In this document: positions 1-4,829 of the stretch, in pieces
Position numbering within the stretch: position 1 is the stretch's first letter
Layout: each line of letters begins with the position of its first letter
From: Aquifex sp.
Lineage (GTDB): Bacteria; Aquificota; Aquificia; Aquificales; Aquificaceae
Assembly (NCBI GenBank): GCA_003978875.1
Contig: QNXQ01000045.1
Coordinates: 1 to 7,496, forward strand
Direction of reading: 5' to 3'
DNA length: 7,496 bases
Notes under the pieces: generated by a model
The model's input: only the letters and a program-made list of their open reading frames with translations
Databases searched by the model: none
What the model was told of the DNA's origin: nothing
Made by a program: the position numbers and the translations under genes

Positions 1-1908
1 AAAAATTATAAACATATAACGGCAATAGAAGTTGCGGGTGGAGGAAGACTAAGGTATATAGTAGTGGAAAATGAAAACGTTGCGAAAGAATGTATAGATT
101 TGGCCAAAAAATTAAATCTCGGAAGGTTCAGTTTTATTCCTCTGAACCGTATAAAAGTAGAAAGTAAACCATTGAGATACCCAAGAGTTAAGGGAGCAAT
201 AGACTTTGCCGTGAACCTAATCGAATACGATCCTATCTTTGAAAACGTTATAAGGTTTGTCTTTGGAGATACTCTGATTGTGGAAGATTTCGATAGTGCT
301 AAAGCGATAGGTATAGGAACCTATAGAATGGTTACTTTAGACGGTGAACTTTTTGAAAAAAGCGGAATAATTACAGGAGGTTCAATTAAAGCAAGTGGAG
401 AGTTGAATAAAAGGTATTATGAAGAACTTTTAAATGAACTTATAGAAAAGGAAAAGAAACTTAAGGAAGAAGAATCAATAATTCAGAGGAAGATAAAAGA
501 CATTCGTTCTTTATCCTCCGAAAAGTTTGCACTGTTAAAACTAACTGAAAAGAAAATAGAAGAACTATTGAGGGAAAATCCTGAAGATTATGCAAATAAA
601 TACGAAAATAGAATAAAAAAATCTGAAGAGTATCTGGAAATATTGAAGAATAAATATAATGAAATAGAAATCAATTTGAAAGCTTTAGAAGATGAAATTG
701 AGTATTATGAAGAAAAATTAAATAACATAAAATTAAAGGAAAGTGATGTTAAAAAACATTATTCCCAAACTGGTCTTGAGGAAAAAAGAAAAGAGTATAG
801 CAAAATAAGAAAAAAGGTAGTGGAGAAACAAATACATATCCGGGAGCTTGAAAATGAAATAAATAAAAGAAAATATGAATTAGAGTACATAATAAAAGAA
901 ATTCAGGAAAAGAAAAAAGAAAAAGAGTACCTCAAAAGGAAAATTGAAGAACTAAGGGAAGATATAGAAAAGCTAAAAACATTCAAAGAGAAAACTTCTC
1001 AAGAGATAAAGGAAATAGAAGGAAGTGTATATAACTTCTTTAAGGAAAGAGAAAAACTTGAAAGGGAGATTTCCGAGTTAAAAGCTTACCTCGAGGAATT
1101 GAAACTACAGCAAGAAGAATTGAAAGAGAAAATTTATGACAGGGAAAAAGAGATAATTAGTCTAAAGGATAAACTAGGTACTATAGAAGAAAAACTCTCA
1201 CAGTATAAGGATTTAGAAATAGGAGAAGTAAAAGAAAGTATAAGTAAACTTAAAGAAGAAATAAATAAAGCTAAAAGAGAAATTGAGCTTATCGGTAATG
1301 TTAATTTCCGTGCACAAGAAGATTATGAGCAAGAACTTAGCCGTTTTAACGAGTATAAAGAAAAACAAATCAAATTAAAAGAGGAAAGTAAAGCTATTAA
1401 AAATTTAATAGAAGAGATAGAGAATAAAAAGAGAAAAGTTTTCCTTGAAGCCTTTAATACTATTAATAAGAACCTGAAGAGAATCTTCTCTTTCCTATCA
1501 CCGGGCGGCAGAGCTGAGATGTTCCTTGATAACAAAGAGGACCCTTTTTCAGGAGGTATACAACTTACAGTAAAACCTAGGGGGAAAGACGTTCAGTATC
1601 TTGAAGCAATGTCCGGAGGAGAAAAGACACTTGCTGCTCTTTCCCTGATATTTGCGATACAGGAATATAAGCCTTCACCGTTCTATTATTTTGATGAAGT
1701 AGACGCTCACCTAGATGAAGTAAATGCGAGAAAAGTAGGAGAACTTATAAGACAAAAATCCAAAGAAGCTCAATTTATAGTAGTTACCTTACGGGAAGTA
1801 GTTGCTTCTTTTGCGGACAGGATTATAGGCGTAAGTGCCAGAGGAGGAATATCGGAAGTTTTTGCTCTTGAAAATAAGACTTTAGAAGAGTTGATAAAGA
1901 AAGATTAA
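1..1908 (+). CDS. smc: Chromosome segregation ATPase SMC, C-terminal half (5' partial)
   Basis: SMC proteins are dimeric ATPases that organise and help segregate the chromosome. The frame is open from base 1, so this is the last 635 codons of a protein that normally has about 1,150-1,200. Counting codons from base 1: residues 1-128 are the hinge, with AIEVAGGGRLRYIVVE, FIPLNRI and the closing SGIITGGS; about 130-480 are a Lys/Glu-rich returning coiled coil; about 485-635 are the C-terminal ATPase head. The head shows SPGGRAEMFL (from 500), the ABC signature LEAMSGGEK (534-542), Walker B FYYFDEVDAHLD with D565 and E566, and TLR at 596-598 where most bacterial SMCs have THR. Walker A lies in the missing half. 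The head wording (DPFSGG, KPSPFYYFDE, ADRIIGVS) resembles archaeal SMC. The stop overlaps the stop of the convergent sulfur carrier gene. Family identity is certain; archaeal ancestry is inferred. Confidence 0.97.
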   Translation, partial: KNYKHITAIEVAGGGRLRYIVVENENVAKECIDLAKKLNLGRFSFIPLNRIKVESKPLRYPRVKGAIDFAVNLIEYDPIFENVIRFVFGDTLIVEDFDSAKAIGIGTYRMVTLDGELFEKSGIITGGSIKASGELNKRYYEELLNELIEKEKKLKEEESIIQRKIKDIRSLSSEKFALLKLTEKKIEELLRENPEDYANKYENRIKKSEEYLEILKNKYNEIEINLKALEDEIEYYEEKLNNIKLKESDVKKHYSQTGLEEKRKEYSKIRKKVVEKQIHIRELENEINKRKYELEYIIKEIQEKKKEKEYLKRKIEELREDIEKLKTFKEKTSQEIKEIEGSVYNFFKEREKLEREISELKAYLEELKLQQEELKEKIYDREKEIISLKDKLGTIEEKLSQYKDLEIGEVKESISKLKEEINKAKREIELIGNVNFRAQEDYEQELSRFNEYKEKQIKLKEESKAIKNLIEEIENKKRKVFLEAFNTINKNLKRIFSFLSPGGRAEMFLDNKEDPFSGGIQLTVKPRGKDVQYLEAMSGGEKTLAALSLIFAIQEYKPSPFYYFDEVDAHLDEVNARKVGELIRQKSKEAQFIVVTLREVVASFADRIIGVSARGGISEVFALENKTLEELIKKD

Positions 1909-1924
1909 CCGCCGGCGATGGCGG
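1893..1924 (-). terminator. Candidate intrinsic terminator of the sulfur carrier gene
   Basis: On the minus strand, CCGCC (1924-1920) pairs with GGCGG (1913-1909) around a 6-base loop. A T-rich run, TTAATCTTTCTTT, follows from 1908 downwards. The stem is made from the codons for the Ala-Ile-Ala-Gly-Gly tail, and the T-run lies within the end of smc. The stem is only 5 bp but all G/C in AT-rich DNA. It may simply reflect the conserved Gly-Gly codons, so confidence is modest. Confidence 0.35.
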
Positions 1925-2180
1925 GTACTATGGAGAGTGTATCTCCGTCTTTTAATTCTGTATCCAATCCTTTTAAAAATCTTACATCTTCATCGTTTAC
2001 GTAAAGATTAACAAACTTCCTCAGCTCACCGTTCTCGTCCACTAACCTTTCCTTAAAACCGGGGAACTGCTCTTCGAGTTTTTCTATAGCTTCCCTAACA
2101 CTTTTTGCATCTACTTCAACTTCTCCCTGGCCGTTGGTTAATCTTCTTAAAGGAGTAGGAATTCTCACTGTTACTGCCAT
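1905..2180 (-). CDS. Ubiquitin-fold sulfur carrier, MoaD/ThiS family, CysO-like
   Basis: This is a 91-residue beta-grasp protein ending in Gly90-Gly91. In this family the C-terminal glycine is adenylated and converted to a thiocarboxylate, which then donates sulfur for molybdopterin, thiazole, cysteine or tRNA thiolation. The N-terminal strand VTVRIPTPLRRLT, the motif FVNLYVNDEDVRF (56-68), KDGDTLSIVP (77-86) and the tail AIAGG are visible. The length and the VNDEDVRF motif match my memory of mycobacterial CysO, the sulfur donor for CysM-dependent cysteine synthesis, better than the shorter ThiS or typical MoaD. No partner (CysM-like synthase, E1-like MoeB/ThiF, JAMM protease) is in the window, so the pathway is open. 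The ATG has a strong Shine-Dalgarno site. It is divergent from the barrel gene, and its TAA overlaps the smc TAA in TTAA. Confidence 0.9.
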   Translation of the reverse strand: MAVTVRIPTPLRRLTNGQGEVEVDAKSVREAIEKLEEQFPGFKERLVDENGELRKFVNLYVNDEDVRFLKGLDTELKDGDTLSIVPAIAGG

Positions 2181-2185
2181 TTCTT

Positions 2186-2191
2186 ACCTCC
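2186..2191 (-). promoter_or_regulatory. Shine-Dalgarno site of the sulfur carrier gene
   Basis: The minus strand reads GGAGGT five bases before the ATG (2180-2178). This supports the chosen start. Its outermost base is also the last base of the adjoining inverted repeat. Confidence 0.85.
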
Positions 2192-2210
2192 GTTTAAAAA
2201 ATTTTAAACG
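2191..2210. repeat. Perfect 9-bp inverted repeat touching the Shine-Dalgarno site
   Basis: Arms CGTTTAAAA (2191-2199) and TTTTAAACG (2202-2210) are separated by AA. As DNA it could be an operator bound by a dimeric repressor. As RNA in the minus-strand leader it could form an 8-bp stem with a 4-base loop ending exactly at GGAGGT. The arms are A/T-rich apart from the CG ends, so chance cannot be excluded, and no regulator is identified. Confidence 0.5.
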
Positions 2211-2249
2211 AATCGATAAAAATCTGTTGGGAAATAAAAATAATAGCAT

Positions 2250-2280
2250 ATTATAAACTCTTTATATAAAGAAGGTTCAA
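2250..2280 (-). promoter_or_regulatory. Candidate promoter of the sulfur carrier gene, 19-bp spacer
   Basis: On the minus strand a -35-like TTGAAC (2280-2275) is followed after 19 bases by a consensus -10 TATAAT (2255-2250). Transcription would start near 2243, giving a leader of about 60 bases. The spacer is longer than the usual 17 bases and holds a 14-bp palindrome at its centre. TATAAT alone is weak evidence in AT-rich DNA; the pairing with the -35 and the position upstream of the gene give some support. Confidence 0.45.
2259..2272. repeat. 14-bp perfect palindrome in the promoter spacer
   Basis: TCTTTATATAAAGA is a perfect palindrome centred at 2265.5, within one base of the centre of the -35/-10 spacer of the candidate minus-strand promoter. 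Such placement is characteristic of MerR-family operators. It is fully A/T except for one C/G pair near each end, so it could also be chance or only a flexible AT tract. Confidence 0.4.
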
Positions 2281-2340
2281 TAAATTATAAGTAAAATCTA
2301 TCAAAAAGCGGATATTCACTAATGTTTAATAACACATAAA

Positions 2341-2349
2341 AAGGAGGTG
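2341..2349 (+). promoter_or_regulatory. Shine-Dalgarno site that sets the start of the barrel gene
   Basis: AAGGAGGTG is a near-perfect match to the complement of the 16S rRNA 3' end and lies nine bases before ATG 2359. An in-frame GTG at 2347 falls inside this site, so it cannot be the start. The ATG also begins a clean signal peptide. Confidence 0.9.
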
Positions 2350-2358
2350 GAAAAAATT

Positions 2359-3708
2359 ATGAAAAAAGAACTGCTGGTAATCAGCTCTATTTTAACATTA
2401 GTTCCTTTTTCCTTCGCAACTAACGGAGACAATTTGATAGGAATAGGTCCAGCTTCCCGGGGAATGGGTGGAATAGGTGCCGGTATGCCCGTGGGACCCA
2501 TTGATTCTATATTCAGAAACCCTGCTTGGATGAGCTACTTTAACACGAAAAAATTCTTCTTAAGCTTCGGTGGAATACTCTTTATGCCCGATGTAAAGGT
2601 AAGTTCAAAAATGCTGGTAGACGATAATCCTTCATCATCTTCCACAGGTATGTATATGGCTACCAATGGAGAAGTCAAAAGCGCTGCGGATACTTTTATG
2701 GTTCCCGAGGTCGGAATAGTTCATAAGGTAAATGAAAGACTTGCGTTTGGTATAGGTGCTTTTGGAGTCTCTGGAATGGGTGTTGATTTTAGAGATAAAG
2801 ATTTAATGGAAAATCCACCTGGTTCAGGGTATTATACAAACGCTTTGTCTAAAATGCATACTACATTCCAGTTCATGAGATTAACTCCTGCGGTAGCTTA
2901 CAAAATAAACGAAATGATAGCGATAGGTGCTGCACTTCACATAGCTTGGGGTTCACTTGATATGGGAGCGGAAATGTGTGAGTTCGGTGATAGTGATGGT
3001 GATATGCTATATTCACCTACAAGGTGTTGGAACGCTTCCGGTGGTCAATCACAAGATTTTGGTCTGGGTGCAAGCATAGGAGTCGCAGTAAACTTCGGAG
3101 ATTTTATATACGGTGGTCTGTATTATCAGTCTCCCGTTTCTATGAAGTATAAGAATGTTTTCGATTCCAACGGTGATGGAAAGTATGAAGATATGAAACT
3201 GCAGCAACCTCAAGAGTTTGCAATCGGTTTAGGTGTAAAGCCTCTGGAAAATCTTAAATTAGGTTTCGACGTAAGGTGGATAGACTGGTCTGGAGCCGAC
3301 GGTTATGGAGATTTTGGATGGGAAGACCAATGGGTATTCGCAATAGGTACAGAATATAAACCAATTGATAACTTGGCTCTGAGGGTAGGTTGGAATTACG
3401 GAAAAACACCTATAAGAGATAAAGATAACCTTGATCCAATGACTCATAAAAATAGCATTCCTAATCTTGATAGAAAGTTTTCGGATTTTGAACTTTACTG
3501 GTTTAACTTAGTGGGATTTCCTGCCATTGCAGAACATCACCTTACTTTAGGTCTCAACTGGAAGATAACACCCAATTTTGATATAGACTTATCTTACGTA
3601 TACGCCTTTGAGAGTGATGTAACTGCCAAGGCTGCTTACAACGCTGGAGAAGTATCCGCTAAAATGGTTCAACATTCCATCGGTATAGGTTTAAATTGGT
3701 CTTTCTAA
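2359..3708 (+). CDS. OmpP1/FadL/TodX-family outer membrane channel
   Basis: This is a 449-residue precursor of an outer membrane beta-barrel. Family members such as FadL and TodX pass long-chain fatty acids or other hydrophobic compounds through a 14-stranded barrel with an N-terminal plug; the substrate here cannot be read. A signal peptide (1-20, likely cut after SFA) precedes NGDNLIGIGPASRGMGG and NPA (54-56), the usual N-terminal family signature. Later come EFAIGLGVKPLENLKLGFDV, ALRVGWNYGKTPI (340-352) and FPAIAEHHLTLGLNW, all typical of the barrel. The last strand ends in aromatic F449, as expected for BAM-dependent assembly. Unusual points are C207 and C223 around an acidic loop, and an EF-hand-like DSNGDGKYED at 269-278. 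No convincing promoter is visible upstream. Its stop overlaps that of convergent bioF by four bases. Confidence 0.9.
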   Translation: MKKELLVISSILTLVPFSFATNGDNLIGIGPASRGMGGIGAGMPVGPIDSIFRNPAWMSYFNTKKFFLSFGGILFMPDVKVSSKMLVDDNPSSSSTGMYMATNGEVKSAADTFMVPEVGIVHKVNERLAFGIGAFGVSGMGVDFRDKDLMENPPGSGYYTNALSKMHTTFQFMRLTPAVAYKINEMIAIGAALHIAWGSLDMGAEMCEFGDSDGDMLYSPTRCWNASGGQSQDFGLGASIGVAVNFGDFIYGGLYYQSPVSMKYKNVFDSNGDGKYEDMKLQQPQEFAIGLGVKPLENLKLGFDVRWIDWSGADGYGDFGWEDQWVFAIGTEYKPIDNLALRVGWNYGKTPIRDKDNLDPMTHKNSIPNLDRKFSDFELYWFNLVGFPAIAEHHLTLGLNWKITPNFDIDLSYVYAFESDVTAKAAYNAGEVSAKMVQHSIGIGLNWSF

Positions 3709-4829
3709 CCCTTTTTCTCTTTCAAAACTTTTTTTAGAGCGGCTCTGAGAAATTCTAAATCTTCATCTGTGTAGCTAAGAGAAGCTGTTAATCTTAACCT
3801 TGCTTTTCCTTTCGGAACGGTGGGATATCTTATAGCCTGTAGAAAAACACCTTCCCTTAAAAGGGAATTTCTAAGCCTTAAGGCTTTTTCTTCTTGATAA
3901 ACCATTACAGGGATTATCGGAGTTTTAAAGTATTTAAATTCAAGTTGGAGTTCTTTAAAAATCTTTATTAATTTGTTTTCGATTATTCTCAGATTATCTA
4001 TTATATGGGGATTATTTTCAATGATTTCTAACGCTTTTTTTACTCCTGCACAAACATTAGGGGGTAGTGATGTGGAAAATATTAAACTCCGCGCTTTATT
4101 TACCAAGAATTCTATCAGAAGTTCAGTTCCGCATATAAACGCTCCGTATCCTCCCAGAGCTTTTGAAAGAGTGCCCATAACGATTATGTAATCCTTATGC
4201 TTAAGCCCGAAATAGTCTAATCCTCCTTTTCCTATGGTTGCTGTAGAGTGTGCCTCATCTATGTAAAGCATACAGTCGTATTCTTCACATATTTTCGCTA
4301 ACCTTCTTAAATCCGCTATATCTCCATCCATACTGAAAACTGTATCGGTAACGATTAAAACTCTTCTGTAATTCTTTCTATTCTTTTTTAAAAACTCTTC
4401 TACGCTATCATAATCCATGTGCTTGAATATCTTTTTATCGGCTTTTGAGAGTCTAACTCCGTCGATGATGGATGCGTGATTGAGTTCATCACTGAGTATT
4501 AAATCTCCCTCACCCGCTAAAACCGGTATAACTCCTACATTGGCTAAGAAACCGCTTCCGAAAAGAAGACATTTCTGAACTCCTTTAAACTGGGCAAGTT
4601 TTTCCTCCAGTTCTTTATGATATTTGGTATAACCTGATACCAGTTGGGAAGCTCCCGAGCCAAGACCGTAATCTTTTAGAGCTTTAATACTCGCTTCGAT
4701 AACCTCAGGATGTTTTCTCAAACCCAGATAGTCATTCGAACAGAAATCTTTTAAACCTTCTACGTTTATTCTTTCCCTATATAGGTTTTGTTTCTTTATT
4801 TCTTCAAGTTCCCTTTTTAGCCACTTCAT
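3705..4829 (-). CDS. bioF: 8-amino-7-oxononanoate synthase (biotin synthesis)
   Basis: BioF is a cytosolic PLP enzyme that condenses L-alanine with a pimeloyl thioester (ACP or CoA), releasing CO2, to give 8-amino-7-oxononanoate, the first step in building the biotin ring system. The 374 residues match the usual length. Visible motifs are DFCSNDYLGL (28-37), GSGASQLVSGY (57-67), DELNHASIIDG with H118 that should stack on PLP, DTVFSMDGDIADL (162-174), DEAHSTATIG with D191 and H194, TLSKALGGYGAF with Schiff-base K223, and PTVPKGKARLRL with R344. Q62 stands where many BioF proteins have Arg (SRLVSG). A glycine acetyltransferase (Kbl) or 5-aminolevulinate synthase is possible within this family, but SMDGDIADL, NHASIIDG and the PTVP motif favour BioF. 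The start overlaps the stop of the PBP gene (ATGA) without a recognisable Shine-Dalgarno site, suggesting coupled translation. No other bio gene is in the window. Confidence 0.88.
   Translation of the reverse strand: MKWLKRELEEIKKQNLYRERINVEGLKDFCSNDYLGLRKHPEVIEASIKALKDYGLGSGASQLVSGYTKYHKELEEKLAQFKGVQKCLLFGSGFLANVGVIPVLAGEGDLILSDELNHASIIDGVRLSKADKKIFKHMDYDSVEEFLKKNRKNYRRVLIVTDTVFSMDGDIADLRRLAKICEEYDCMLYIDEAHSTATIGKGGLDYFGLKHKDYIIVMGTLSKALGGYGAFICGTELLIEFLVNKARSLIFSTSLPPNVCAGVKKALEIIENNPHIIDNLRIIENKLIKIFKELQLEFKYFKTPIIPVMVYQEEKALRLRNSLLREGVFLQAIRYPTVPKGKARLRLTASLSYTDEDLEFLRAALKKVLKEKKG
4826..4829 (-). other. ATGA stop/start overlap joining the PBP gene to bioF
   Basis: The PBP stop TGA and the bioF ATG share the bases ATGA on the minus strand. 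The 20 bases before the bioF ATG contain only a weak TAAG and no GGAGG-like run. Ribosomes finishing the PBP probably restart on bioF, so the two form an operon at the level of translation. The overlap is seen directly; coupling is inferred. Confidence 0.75.

Noticed and set aside
64..66. GTG as a start codon for the SMC reading frame
   Set aside because: The frame is open upstream to base 1 and those codons encode conserved hinge sequence (AIEVAGGGRLRYIVV), so this GTG is an internal valine.
1323..1535. Antisense open frame inside smc, and similar 60-74 codon frames opposite the barrel, bioF and PBP genes
   Set aside because: They overlap strongly conserved coding sequence, lack ribosome sites and give low-complexity or unrecognisable proteins; they are mirror frames of real genes.
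2286..2297. Plus-strand -10 candidates (TATAAG, TAAAAT) for the barrel gene
   Set aside because: No acceptable -35 element lies 16-18 bases upstream of either, and such hexamers are common in AT-rich DNA.
2322..2339. Five-codon leader peptide (MFNNT) ending just before the barrel gene's Shine-Dalgarno site
   Set aside because: It has no Shine-Dalgarno site, no run of a regulatory amino acid and no attenuator-like hairpins; such a short frame is expected by chance.
2347..2349. GTG as the start of the barrel gene
   Set aside because: It lies inside the Shine-Dalgarno sequence; ATG 2359 has ideal spacing and starts a clean signal peptide.
3709..3737. T-rich stretches after the barrel stop as an intrinsic terminator
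   Set aside because: No stable stem precedes them; the only pairing seen is four bases (GGTT with AACC) across a long loop, and the bases are bioF codons.
3705..4829. Glycine C-acetyltransferase (Kbl) or 5-aminolevulinate synthase instead of BioF
   Set aside because: The same enzyme family, but DELNHASIIDG, FSMDGDIADL and PTVPKGKARLRL fit BioF best; the call is kept slightly below certainty for this reason.
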